From positions 64,196,248 through 64,260,247 of the forward strand of contig CM043944.1 in the NCBI GenBank assembly GCA_014529385.2: DNA of 64,000 nt, given 5' to 3'. The notes beneath the pieces were generated by a model. It saw only the letters and a program-made list of their open reading frames with translations, did no database searches and was not told the DNA's origin. Of the stretch, positions 45,851-58,700 are shown piece by piece. Both the position numbers and the translations under genes were made by a program. Source of the DNA: Adiantum capillus-veneris (lineage: Eukaryota > Streptophyta > Polypodiopsida > Polypodiales > Pteridaceae). How positions within the stretch are numbered: position 1 is the stretch's first letter; the number at the start of each line of letters is the position of its first letter.

Positions 45851-47770
45851 CTAAGGTTCATATAGACTTGTGAATCCCTGGATAGAGTACTTGCCGTTGG
45901 ATTGACTTGTTGTCAATTTCTTCTACTTGACTTGATTACAACTTCTGTCAAGCTTTCAATTCCTTGTCTGCAACCTGATTCCTGTATCAATTTTGATCAA
46001 GTTAGCTATTCTTTCACAAAGACTGTATAGTTTTTGCTAACTATTGTGACTGGTCTATGTGTATCACTTCAATTCGAGCTAAGGGAGTCAACAGTTGAGA
46101 CTTTCAGATTCGACTTTTGCAAAAAGTCAAAGGACCAATCTGCAACCTGGAAACTAATTGAACATATACAAATTTGGATCCAATTGAACCCAAAATTTCC
46201 CGGTGGCCTTGTATTATGTTGGTCTAACACCGTACAAGTTCAAAAGTAAAAAATGGTGTCTTTGTGTAGCAGTAGTAAATAATCACGATTATTTACTTTT
46301 CTCAGTTTTTTGCACTTTCTCGCTTGATTTGCCAAGTATACAACTTCTTAAGGTCCCTGAACAAGTTTCACTAAGTTTGGACAAAATTTGTTCAAGTTAT
46401 CAACTGTTTCGTGTCCGTAGACTTAGTTTTCAAGAGTTTAGCTTAAGTCTCACTTTTGTGATCCAAATTTCACCAAAATTGATGCTTGACCTTGTGGTAT
46501 ACTCAAATGTGCAAGAATATCAAGTTTTGTAGCAAATGTAAATAATCGGTGATTATTTACTCCAACTAGTTTTTTGCAAGTTTTTGTCCCAATCTTGACA
46601 CATATCTGTTAAGTATCTCAACTTAAGCTCCCTGGCCAAGTTTCATCAAGTTTGGACAATTTTGTTCAAACGGTCATCAATTTTGTATCTGCAGACTGAC
46701 TTTGCAAATTTGGCCACAATTTTCAATCCAATGATCCAAATCTTATCAGATTTGGTTTGTGGGATTAATATAACATGCTAAAACTAGTGGTATGTTGACT
46801 TGATCAAAAAAAGTTGAAAAATGGGATAATAGTAAATAATCGTGAATATTTACATCTGATAAATGTTTGCATTTTTTTGATCATCTGAGCATGTACATTT
46901 GTTTATCACATCAATATAAGCCTATGAATCAAGTTTCATTGAGTTTGAACAAAACTTTCTCCAATTTACACTCAAGTTCCTGAAAGTCAATACAGACTTT
47001 AGTTTTTACCCAAATTTTGGTCAGTTTGGTGATCCAAATTCTATGGTCCTGTACGAAATTTGTTTGTACACATGCATAGAGTCTCTGGTATCAACCTTGG
47101 CCAGTTTTGAGCTGAAAGTAAATAATCACAATTATTTACTTTAAGCCTAAAATGAACACTTTCTTGAACTTTTTCACTGGACAGTTTTTTCATGAGCTAT
47201 TTTAAGCCTTTGAGTCAAGCGAAAACTTAATTTGTCCTAAAATGTCAAGAAAAAGTAAATAATCTAAGTTTTTGCAAACTCTTGAAATTTTTACCTGAAT
47301 GTGTCCTTAAACTTACCCACTGGTTCATACAACTCTTAAAAAATACTCTCCAGACCTAAAATTTTGCAACTTCACATAACACCTCACAATTAATTCTTTT
47401 GGAGAGAGCAATGTTCTGAAATCCACCTCGGATTCCACTTACCCTACTCCTAGGTTCTACTGCAATGGGGTTGTAGAAAGTGTCCACAAACACTCATTTT
47501 CTTGTTTTTTAATGGTTTTCTGAGCCTTGATCTTAAGACTTGTCTGATCCATCAATCATTCTCAAAATACTAATCTAATTCTACAATCCTACAATCCTAA
47601 AGGTACTCATCAAGTACAATTTCTTCCAAACTACCTCTACACAACAGAAGACGACAATCTTAAGCTATGTGGTTTTTAAAAGAAAGTTTTTACTCTAGGA
47701 GATCCTGGAGGAAGTTAGAGGATAACCTCACAAGACGCTCGTGTTTTTCCCTAGTCTAGGTCTCTTCGGG
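45851..47770 (-). repeat. Leader with repeated 22-bp palindromes (minus-strand copy)
   Basis: Palindrome copies lie at 46275-46296, 46538-46560, 46832-46853 and 47118-47139, with a half copy at about 47255, again spaced 263-294 bp. Confidence 0.85.
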
Positions 47771-47779
47771 AAGCTTGTA

Positions 47780-48556
47780 GCCTCGGCTCATCAATTACAA
47801 AGTTTATCCGGAAAATGGGAGTTCCAATGTTCCCGATTCGTCAAAATAATAAATGGTTTTACAACAATGAGAGCTCCAAAAAATGGTATCCACGTTAGCT
47901 TGCTGCTAACAGCATAAGGTAATGGTTAAGCAAAAAAACCCTTGCTAATAGGTTAAGATGATGGTTGTACCAACCAAAGGGTTTTTTCCTAAATTTATCC
48001 ACACCTACTCTCATCTTTGATTGAAGGAAAATTTGAACCCATTGGAATACCAAGAAATCTGAGTATTTGACCATCCTCAATAGGTTGTCATCTTGCTTCC
48101 CTTACCAGATCTAGGTAGGTTCCCTTAGATACTTTTTATGGCTTGTTTTTGAATGGTTAATCATAGAGCCACTAGCCAAACAAAACACTTTTAGGAACCC
48201 CCAAAATTTTTCAACAAATTGAGCATCATTACTAACCAAATAATTAGTTTCTTCAAGTGTTCCTCTATTCCCTCAACCCTTCTACCTTACAATTTACCTT
48301 TGGAGATCAAGTATTTTACTAGCCAGTCTAAAGAATTTGATGAAATATCATACAACAAAGGAGAAAAAGGACAACCCTTCTTGATTGATTTGCAAAGAAG
48401 AATAGCATTAGTTAGGGTACCATTGAATAAAAGTTTTCTTGAGGGATTGCCGAACAATAGATGAACAAAACTGATAAGTTTTCTTTCCAAAACCATATGA
48501 AATAGACTCTACAATATAAACTCCCTTTCAATTCTATCATAGGCTTTGTCAAAATG

Positions 48557-48566
<10 letters not shown>
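47780..48566 (-). pseudogene. LINE reverse transcriptase, C-terminal part
   Basis: HFDKAYDRIEREFIL is reverse transcriptase motif A. CKSIKKGCPFSPLLYDI is motif B, and VDKFRKKPFGWYNHHLNLLA matches the plant L1 region after the palm. The stretch with the catalytic second Asp pair is missing or too decayed to see. Confidence 0.8.
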
Positions 48567-48936
<370 letters not shown>

Positions 48937-49101
48937 AGCAGTTCGCATGCCCACCTTTGAATCCTCCCCTTGGGCATGTAGTACATAGTGAAGACCCGAT
49001 TATCTACACAGGATGACACTATCCACACAGGATGACAAGAACTATCCACACAGGATGATGATAATACCTCCCCTTGAACTAGAGAAAGTAAAAACGGATC
49101 T

Positions 49102-49593
49102 TCAAAGCACATTTGTAATGAAAGAAACTTCCCATTTGTCCTCAGTTTCTTCTTCTTTGACTATATGAGCTGCTCCTCTCACTGACTTTTTGCCTTTGTT
49201 GTTACAGTTGCTACTGCTATCTTCAACTTTTGAATAGCACCTAGAAGGAGGATGCCCTTTCTTTCCGCAATTGCTACAGAATTTATTGATATAGCACTCC
49301 TTAGCTATATGACCCATTTTACCACAATCATAGCATTTTCGAACGTTGGAAGATGATATAAAATCTATGGATGATTCACGTTCTCTTGCTATAAAAGCCC
49401 CATTTGTCGGTGTAGGTGAATTTTTCTTCTTCATTTCTTCTGCATGAAGTGAGATCACCGCATCTTGAAGTGATGGAGTTATCTTCTTTTCTTCAAGAAT
49501 AGTGACTATATGGTCATAGTTGGAAGCCCTGGTTTTTGTGCCTTCGTGATCATTGAGAGATGTTTTTACTACGGCCCATAATGTTTTCTTCAT
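49102..49593 (-). CDS. Copia gag fragment with two zinc knuckles
   Basis: 163 residues. It reads ITPSLQDAVISLHAEEMKKK, then CYDCGKMGHIAKEC and CSNCGKKGHPPSRC, two CCHC knuckles. The usual gag N-terminus (the region that comes first in copia gag) is missing. The frame is open, which could allow RNA binding, but no pol follows. Confidence 0.75.
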   Translation of the reverse strand: MKKTLWAVVKTSLNDHEGTKTRASNYDHIVTILEEKKITPSLQDAVISLHAEEMKKKNSPTPTNGAFIARERESSIDFISSSNVRKCYDCGKMGHIAKECYINKFCSNCGKKGHPPSRCYSKVEDSSSNCNNKGKKSVRGAAHIVKEEETEDKWEVSFITNVL

Positions 49594-49739
49594 TAAGTAT
49601 CCCCTTAGCTTAGTTTTTCAAGTATGGAAACCCTCCCCATTAAACTTTATGATTCTTTTCTCTTCCATGGTGCAAGCGCTTGTGAAAGATGCCAGGGACT
49701 CGGTCTTACTGATAGAGAGACTCTCTCTATGGTAGTGTC

Positions 49740-51020
49740 TTTCTCAATTTCCAAAATAGTGCAGGTGCGAGCTTAATAATTTTGATTCGTGAAGTCACTC
49801 TTCATGAATAAGAATCATGAAGCACCTCTTCACATGAAAGTAGTGTCCTTTGATCTTGCCTTGAAATGCCGGCGTGATTGATGATTTTGGTTGCAGCTTG
49901 ACTATTGTGGTTTGAAATTGATGTCACCTTGGAATGCTTGATTTTTGAATGTTGAGAGGAGGTATCAAGCTTGAATGTTTGAAGTTGGGGAGTCATTTTT
50001 AAAGTTTGAATCTTTTATGGTCCTTGAAGCTTGCAATAAGTGGGAAAGGGTGACAATGCTTTCAGAGTGGGAGTTTGAAGCCTTTATGGTCCGCAGGAAC
50101 ATTAATATGTGATTACAAAACCCAGAGAAATAAAGATGACGATAATCAAAGGCAAGTAGAATCCTTCCACTCATGCAAACTGGCAATCTCCATCTATGTC
50201 ATGCTCTGAGGGTGCTAGGGAGGTTTCCCCACTCTCGGATTTACATCCGTGATGCCTGGTTGTGGATAGGAGCTGCCAAAAATGGAAGTTTGCAAGAGCC
50301 TTGAGTGGCTGCAAAAGTGTGTGTGTGTGTGACGACTCCGAGTTATATGATGCTTTCAGCGGCCAAGAAGGATGCCGAATCTAGAGTGTAGGGCCGTAGG
50401 CTGTAGCAAGGGAATCAGTGGTCACTACATGGGGCTAAGCTATCGACGACAAGGGTTGCAGGTCGACTCGACAAGTGTGCAACACCACGTGTAGGTAGCA
50501 TGGGTCTGAGGGAGACTAATTGTTGTCAAGTTCTCAAATGGAGCACAAGAAAAGAGTGGTTCTACTGAGATCGGACGAGCTGTGAGCTTCCTTAGAAGAC
50601 AAAACCGAATGGTGAGTTAAAAAAAAAGAGTAAAAACCTGAGCAAAACAAAGCAAGCAGATGTCATTGAATGAGTTGATGAGCTAATTTGTGGCTATTCC
50701 TCAATCGAAGAATGCAAGTGGAGTTGCCCAGCTATTCCAAATGCATCTATGAAGGCCGATTGGTGCAAGCTCCTAGCTAAGAAGAGATGCCGAAGGACAG
50801 GTGTGGCCATTCAATTGATGGACAATAATTGATCTTCAGTTGTAGCTATCACAAGTCACAAAAAGGGGTCGTCTTGGTGTGGGAAAGGCATCCATAAACT
50901 CTGATTGGATTAATTTGATGGGAGCTTGTTGATTTGAGGCAATTAATTACTTTGAAAAACAAGAGATTAGGGTTCTTTGTGATGCTGATGGGATTGCTAA
51001 GCTTGCAATGGTACCAATTA
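49740..51020 (-). other. Copia leader and non-coding interior
   Basis: No supported coding region lies between the primer site and the gag fragment. Confidence 0.5.
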
Positions 51021-51034
51021 TCTCTGATACCAGC

Positions 51035-51111
51035 TGTTAGGATTGGATGGGTGGATTGATGCAATGAGCTCAAGGTGGTTTGAAGGTTGGAACGACCGTG
51101 GTTGCTCACAT

Positions 51112-51209
<98 letters not shown>

Positions 51210-51400
51210 CACACTCTATACACTATAATGTACATGCAATATGTTTACAGCATATGTTGTCACTCATATACAAAAGGAAGGGTTTATGTACAAAAGGTCT
51301 CATAGCCAATATCCAATAGCTCAGATCTCCAGGTGCCTTTTCAATTGGCTACACACATATATGTAGCACGTGTCACATCAAAACTTGAACTAGGTGTTGA
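51035..51400 (-). repeat. 5' LTR of the gag-only copia element
   Basis: Direct repeat of 48557-48936, with its own (GA)n tract at 51114-51206. Confidence 0.9.
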
Positions 51401-52883
51401 GATATCTCTCAAAGAAAATGAAGTTCTAATCAGATTTCTCAACAAATTCCATGCCTTCTCAAATGGAAATAATAGCATCTAAAATGTACCTCCCCTTTAT
51501 AAAACCTTTCTATTCTTGGAGAATAGGGGGCTTAGTCTCCTAGCTAGAGAGGGAGAGAAAATAATTTATACACACAAGTCCGACAGGTGATGGGTCTCCA
51601 ATTTGAAAACCCCTCCCTTGAGACTTTCTTGTGGATTAACCTCACCACACCAACATTGATGGAGAGGGAGAGAGCTCCCAGAGCGAGGGCTTCTTGCGAG
51701 ACCAACATAGGACATGGAACCAAAAGGTCTTGATAAAGAGAATGAAATTCATTAGGGATTCCTTTCATTCCAAGAGACTTGCCAGGCTTCAATTTTTCAA
51801 TAGTCTCTCTTAATCCCTCCTCTGCTATAGGTAGGTCTAGTAGTTTTTCCCCTTGAGGAGACACTATTCTCTTTCTCACAGAGGCAATTTTTTATCTAGC
51901 ATTAGTAATTTCTCTATTTCTTCAAGGGGGAGAAGAGAAAATATTGGAAAAGAAAATCTTGGCAACTTCCACATACTCTTTATGATTTTTGGCTTGGGTA
52001 CCATCTTTATCTTTTAACAATGGAATGATTTTTTTTCACTTTTTTGTTTTCAAAAGTGTAAACATATGTGAATTGGGCTTATCTATCTTTCGAGCCCAGA
52101 ATTGCCTGGTCAAAGCAAGGGAAACCAGGGCTTCAAGGAGCTCCTCTTTTTCAACTTGTCTTTTAAAGGTAAATCCCTAAGTGAGGAGAGTCATATGGAG
52201 ATGCTTCTTCAAGCATAGAATTTTTCCTGCTAATCCTCACCATTTTGTGGGATCTAATATCTCTAGCCTTTCTCTTACAATGAGCCAAAGCATGCTAGGT
52301 TTTTTGACAACAAAATCCCAAACCACAAATGCATTACTATGTAAAGAGAAAGCATTTTTGAAAATATCCTGTAGTGTAGCCTTAACAGAAGGAAGCTGAA
52401 ATAGAGAGCTATCAAGATGAGGCCAACCAAATATGAAATGGTGCTCAGGTCCTTTGTGAAGCTCAGAAAGTAGAGGCTTGTGATCAAAGAGTAAAAAGGA
52501 GGAGTCAGCCTTGCAGGTAACCATCGAGTGTTCTTGGACTAAGACCACAGTCATGTACATCCTATCCAACCTTGTAGATCTGTAACAGTTACCCAATTGA
52601 TTGTTAGACCAAGTAAAACCAAAATCTCTCGATATGTCCATAAGACAACATTTGTCATATAGTTCATCCCAATTGATTTTTCATTCACTTGTATGGCATG
52701 ACCCAAAGAATTCCACCTGTCTTTGATAGTTGTGACCATATTGAAGTTACCTACAATCACAAGGGGATTAGGAAGAGTAGATAATTCTAACCGAATAGAG
52801 CTACTCTCATACATAGAATTAGAAGCATATAAGCAAGCCATAGTATAGTTATTTAAGGATCCTTGGGAGAAATGGCTACCCAA
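51401..52883 (-). pseudogene. LINE endonuclease and reverse transcriptase N-terminal part
   Basis: Endonuclease pieces are LPNPLVIVGNFNMV (the GDFN motif with Asp changed to Asn), FTWSNNQLGNCYRSTRLDRM and FDHKPLL (the SDH motif). Reverse transcriptase begins LRETIEKLKPGKSLGMKGIP and VVRLIHKKVSREGFSNWRPI. Several shifts and stops are present. Confidence 0.85.
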
Positions 52884-54240
52884 TGACCCTTGGGACCAAT
52901 AATCACTTTGGTAATCAAGTGTTCATGGCTAAGAGCAATCCCAAGATCAACTCTAGCTTTGCCTGTAGTGTGGATAGTTTTTTAGTGTAGAACCACTTAT
53001 GATCTCTATCTACTCTCTAAAGATTAAATTCCAGGGTTTGCCCTTTGACTTTCAATTCCTCCAAATGAATAAAGTCCACCAATAATTGAAGGTCAGTAAG
53101 CCACTTTCTAATGGACACAACTCTGATTGGGTCAGTGAGACCTTTGTAGTTCAATGAAACCTCTAAGATGGATTGATTCATTTTTTAAAAATTTTGGAGT
53201 GTTTTATTGTAGAAACAGAAAGATGATTAGGACCAAATGACTTTTCTTTTTCCTCTTTGACTTGCCAACCTGAATGGGCACATTTTCTTCCTCTGCACCA
53301 TCAGGATGTCCACAGAGTTGAGAGGAGATCGTGATAGATGTTTGATCTCCTCATCCTCTTGCTCGTGCAATTATCTTGTACAATAATAACCAAAAACATG
53401 AGTTGACGGGTCCACTGAGTTAGAGGTAGGTGTAATTGGCTGGGTAGCATTGACAAAGGCCTTCCCACCATCTGCCTCTTTAGAATCAGATGAGAGCCCT
53501 CTACTATTTTTTGATGGACTGCCTGGAGGTTCCATGGGAACTATTGGTGCTTAAGGGTTAGTGACTTATGACTTTGGGGAGGGTGTCTCATCTTGTACCT
53601 CCTTGGAGGGATGAAGGGATGAAATGTTGTTAGCTGCATCTTTTACTTGTTCACCTATTGAGGGATCAAATACCTTATCAAGAAGGGAAACATATATATT
53701 TACATATCTACTATTGTTGTCATTTCTACCTATCTGTCTGTTCCTTGCATTACCCCTTCTATTAACTTGCTGAAATCTTTGGTTTTTGTCTTTAGCTTCC
53801 TTGCTTTTGTTAGCTTCCTTCTGTACTTTGATAGCCTAATTAGGGCATTCCTATATAGGATGACCCTCTTTGAGACAAATGAAAACATGCATTTGGGAAA
53901 TTTTTGTAAATGATTTTTTGAACATGCAAGATTTGTGCAATTTGATCTTTAAGTGTAATAGAATCTCTGAGAGGAACATCAATGTCAACATCAATGAGTA
54001 GCTAGGGTCCCATTTGGGCTTAATCCCATTGGAGGGCTTCTCACCCAATACCTTTCCAACTTGAGAGCCACCTATTTGAGCCAATGAAAAAATTCTATTA
54101 GAAAGTCAAGGAAGTCAATCTACACAGGCACATTAGAGGCCGGGGAAAAGAAGAGGTCCTTTGAACGCTCTTACACACCCACCATTCTTGCACACCTGAA
54201 GTGCATATATTTGTCAAAATGTTAATCACCTCCATAATCT
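52884..54240 (-). pseudogene. LINE ORF1-like region
   Basis: GKVLGEKPSNGIKPKWDPSY and FICLKEGHPI resemble plant L1 ORF1, with a decayed CCHC knuckle. The stretch 52884-53800 has no clear frame. Confidence 0.6.
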
Positions 54241-54990
54241 TATGGAAAATAAAGAGACCCTGGTACACCCCATCCTCTTCCTAATGTTTCTTTTAGGATC
54301 AAAACCTTTGTACTACTTGAAAATAGAGAGGGAAGTGTTTCTTATTAACCACTATCCCCTACTGATAACTTGCAAAGCACTGTCAACATCATCAAGGAAA
54401 AAAAGGTAGTAATTATTAGGGAGGTGCTGAACTTGTGTAGCAGGGCCATATGGCTACACATGGATCAAATTGCATGGACACCTTGGTGGAAGTGCTCCAG
54501 AGTACACCATCTTTGAATTGGACCATCCTTGGTCTGGGAGTCGGGGCACTCTTGGACCGCCGTCTGTTGGGCGGGCGCCCAGTGTTGACACATCAACTGG
54601 ACAGGGTGGGGCTCGGACCACCTTAGCCAGAGAGGTAGCCATCCCCATCTAGAGCACATAAAACCTATGGGCACCCTTTTGGAGCATTCAAGAGCTACCA
54701 AAAAATACTTCTTTAGTAGCCAGGGTGATGGCACACCAGGGTCGTGGGCTAGGGACGTCTAGTGGCTAGCCATGCGATAGTGGTCAGACTCACTAGTGGT
54801 TCACTAGGCCACGAATAGAAGATATTTTCAGTTGCCAGGGGTTTCCATTAGGAAGAAGATGGGGTGTTGGAGGGCCTCTTTATTTGCCATGAGCTTATGG
54901 AGGCAATTACCATTTTGACAAATAGGTGTACGCCATGTGTGCAAGAATGGTGGGTGTGTAAGAGTGGTCAAAGGATGCAACGTTCCCCCC
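54150..54990. repeat. Inverted repeat with 150-bp arms, about 540 bp apart
   Basis: 54150-54300 (CTTACACACCCACCATTCTTGCACAC...CCCCATCCTCTTCCTAATG) is matched in reverse complement by 54838-54985. A partial direct copy of one arm end (AATAAAGAGGCCCTC, CTCTTCCTAATG) lies at about 55257-55300. No gene is seen in the loop. Confidence 0.75.
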
Positions 54991-55799
54991 AAAAAGGAGG
55001 TGGAAAATGATTTTTGGCCTTCCATAACTACCACATGTGATCTCCGATGTGAGTGGAGTTCATAGATCTGCAATTTAGGCATCGAGCTCTTTCCATAGAT
55101 ATGCTACGTGATATGGTTTTACCCGCTAGATTTTCAATTCCATTTTGGAGGGAAGCTTTGAATTTAAATAAACTAGCTATTTTGCCTGTTTGAATTCAAA
55201 ATCTATCCTTTGATTAATTTCTTAATACTAAAGGTTTGACTTCCTTAAATTGCCAAATAAAGAGGCCCTCCTAGACCCCATTCTCTTCCTAATGCTTGGC
55301 TAGATATATCTTGTAGCAGCTGATATTGGTGTCCGTATAATGGCCTTGACTTGTGAGCATATACAACATGATGTGGACAACTCTTGAGACTCTAGATAGA
55401 GTTTTGTGAGTCTTACCATAGTCTTTTTGTAGCCTTACCACTGTGTGTGTCACCGTCTAGAGCACTCACCTTGCACTCTTGGCACTAGCCTTGGAGCACC
55501 TCACCTTGGTTGTCTGCAGTCGCGGTGAGCCTATGAGCCTCGTAATCCTCTTGTCTAGCTACATTGTGGTTTTTAGTTGTGTCTTGTACCTTGCACCCAC
55601 TGCACTCTCCATTGCACCGCATCCTCTACATCCCCATTGTACCTTCTTGTGTAGTCGTGGACGAGGCAGAGTTGGCCGCATCCGGGACTAGTCTTGTATG
55701 GTCATTTGGTTATATAAAAGGTGTTGCCTTGGATGACTTGTGGTTGAGTATACTATTTTAGTTCTTCTTCAATTCATTGTTTAGTTCTATTTTTAGGTT
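54991..55799. other. Non-coding leader of the array-bearing retroelement
   Basis: No gene is visible. It could hold the LTR or leader of the gag element that follows, but I see no primer site. Confidence 0.4.
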
Positions 55800-58700
55800 T
55801 TTGCATTATTTGTAGGTTTTGAGCTAGCTTGTGAGTCTGCATGCATAGAATACTACATCTAGAGAACCCCTCCACTAGAGATTACTATGCACCACTTCCA
55901 TCTACAATTGCTCTCATTTTTGGCATGCCTAATGGGATTGCTCTATCGCGTCGTGTGCAAGGTAGCCCAGTCACGTGGGAAGTTAGATTGAGGCAAGCTA
56001 ATAGTGCTTTTGCACATCACACTGGCTCTAAGTTTAGTGGATCATGTTTAAGAAGTCCTATAAGGATTCATCAAATTCCTCACTTGTACTCGCCTTCTGC
56101 TACCTCCCCTGCACCATTGCCAATACCTTCACCCAGGCCTTGCTCCACCCAGTCACAAAGGTCACCTTTGCGATCCCCACATTCATGTCCTTCTTTGACC
56201 TCTTCCCCAAAGACAGCTCCCACTTATCTCATTAAGCCTCTCATGGCGGAGGAACTAGCAACCCTTCTCTCGAGGGTCAGCTTGAAGTTTCCTACTTTCA
56301 AGGGACTGTCTCCTGAGGATGTTGTCGACCATGTGAGGTGCTTCTTGTCACTCTCTCAGAGTCGTGGGCTTGACCAAGAGGATACATATATGGTGCTTTT
56401 TCCTCCACCTTGGAGGGAGTGGATGACAAATGTTATAGTCAGTTTCTAGAGGGCTACTTCGTGCACTAGAATGTCCTTAAGAAGGCCTTCACGGCTAGGT
56501 TTCAACCGGGCGACCATAGGTAGAAGTCCTTGGACCAGCTAGAAAGCTTGGAGTTGCGACTTGGGGAAACCTTTGCCAAATTGATGACACATGCTAGATC
56601 CCTCATAGCTAGCCTATCCTAAAAATTTAAATATTTCATGATTAAGAAATGGGTAGAGAAGGCATTGCCTGCTTCGACTCAACAGAAGCCTCAAGAAACC
56701 TTGTTGGTTGAAGCTACAATGGATGATTTTGTCAAGGATGCTAACAAAATTGAAAATTTCAGATTACAATTTGCATTATTTGTAGGTTTTGAGCTAGCTT
56801 ATGAGTTTGCATGCATAGCATACTGCATCCAGAGAACCCCTCCACACGGATTACTATGCACCACTTCCATCTACAATTGCTCTCAGTTTTGGCATGCCTA
56901 ATGGGACAGCTCTATCGGGTCTCGTGCAAGGTAGCCCAGTCACATGGGAATTTAGATTGAGGCAAGCTAATAGTGCTTATGCACATCACACTGGCTCTAA
57001 GTTTAGTGGATCATGTTTAAGAAGTCCTATAAAGATTCATCACATTCCTCACTTGTACTCGCCTTCTGCTACCTCCCCTGCACCATTGCCAATACCTTCA
57101 CCCAAGCCTTGCTCCACTCAGTCACAAAGGTCACCTTTGCCATCCCCACATTCATCTCCTTCTTTGACCTCTTCTCCAATGAAACCTCCCACTTATCTCA
57201 TTAAGCCTCTCATGGCGGAGGAACTAGCAACCCTTCTCTCGAGGGTCAGCCTCAGGTTTCCTACTTTCAAGGGACTGTCGCTTGAGGATGTTGTTGACCA
57301 TGTGAGGTGCTTCTTGTCACTCTTTTAGAGTCGTGGGCTTGACCAAGAGGATACATATATGGTGCTTTTCCCTCCACCCTGGAGGGAGTGGATGGAAAAT
57401 GTTATACTCAGCTTCTAGAGGGCTACTTCGCGCACTAGAATGCCCTCAAGATGGCCTTCACGGCTAGGTTTCAACCGAGCGACTATAGGGAGCAGGCCTT
57501 GGACCAGCTAGAAAGCTTGGAGTTGGGACTTGGGGAAACCTTTGCCAAATTGATGACACATGCTATATCCCTCATAGCTAGGCTACCCAAAAAATTTGAA
57601 GATTTCATGATTAAGAATTGGGTAGAGAAGGTAATGCCTGCTTCGACTCAACAGAAGCTTCAAGAAACCTTGCGGGTTGAAGCTACAATGGATGATTTTG
57701 TCAAGGATGCTACCAAAAATGAAAATTTCAGATTACAATTTGCATTATTTGTAGGTTTTTAGCTAGCTTATGAGTCTGCATGCATAGCATACTGCATCTA
57801 GAGATCCCCTCCACTAGAGATTACTATGCACCACTTCCATCTACAATTGCTCTCATTTATGGCATGCCTAATGGGACAGCTCTATCGAGTCTCGTGCAAG
57901 GTATCCCAGTCACATGGGAATTTAAATTGAGGCAAGCTAATAGTGCTTTTGCACATCACACTGGCTCTAAGATTAGTGGATGATGTTTAAGAAGTCCTAT
58001 AAATATTCATCACATTCCTCACTTGTACTCGCCTTCTACTACCTCCCTTGTACCATTGCCAATACCTTCACCCAAGCCTTGCTCCACTAAGTCACAAAGG
58101 TCACCTTTTCCATCCCCACATTCATCTCCTTCTTTGACCTCTTCTCGAAAGCCACCTCCCACTTATCTCATTAAGCCTCTCATGGCGGAGGAACTAACAA
58201 CCCTTCTCTCGAGGGTCAGCCTCAAGTTTCCTACTTTCAAGGGACTGTCTCTTGAGGATGTCGTCAACCATGTGAGGTGCTTCTTGTCACTCTCTCAGAG
58301 TCGTGGGAGTAACCAAGAGGATACATATATGGTGCGATTCCCTCCACCTTGGAGGAAGTGGATGACAAATGTTATAGTCAGTTTCTAGAGGGCTACATCG
58401 CTCACTATAATGCCCTCAAGATGGTCTTCACGGCTAGGTTTCAACAGGGCGACTATAGGGACGAGGCCTTGGACTAGCTAGAAAGCTTGGAGTTGGGACT
58501 TGGGGAAACCTTTGCCAAATTGATGACACATGCTAGATCGCTCATAGCTAGGCTACCCCAAAAATTTGAAGATTTCATGATTAAGAAATGGGTAGAGAAG
58601 GCATTGCCTGCTTCGACTCAACAGAAGCTTCAAGAAACCTTGTGGGTTGAAGCTACAATGGATGATTTTGTCAAGGATGCTACCAAAATTGAAAATTTCA

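Larger units (their letters stand above)
42650..47770 (-). mobile_element. Minus-strand gypsy copy, leader and gag only
   Basis: It is the reverse complement of the 5' half of the plus-strand element. The first leader bases (47700-47770) match 31772-31835, but the primer site is missing beyond 47770. It stops at the gag end, equivalent to about 36800 in the other copy. Confidence 0.85.
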
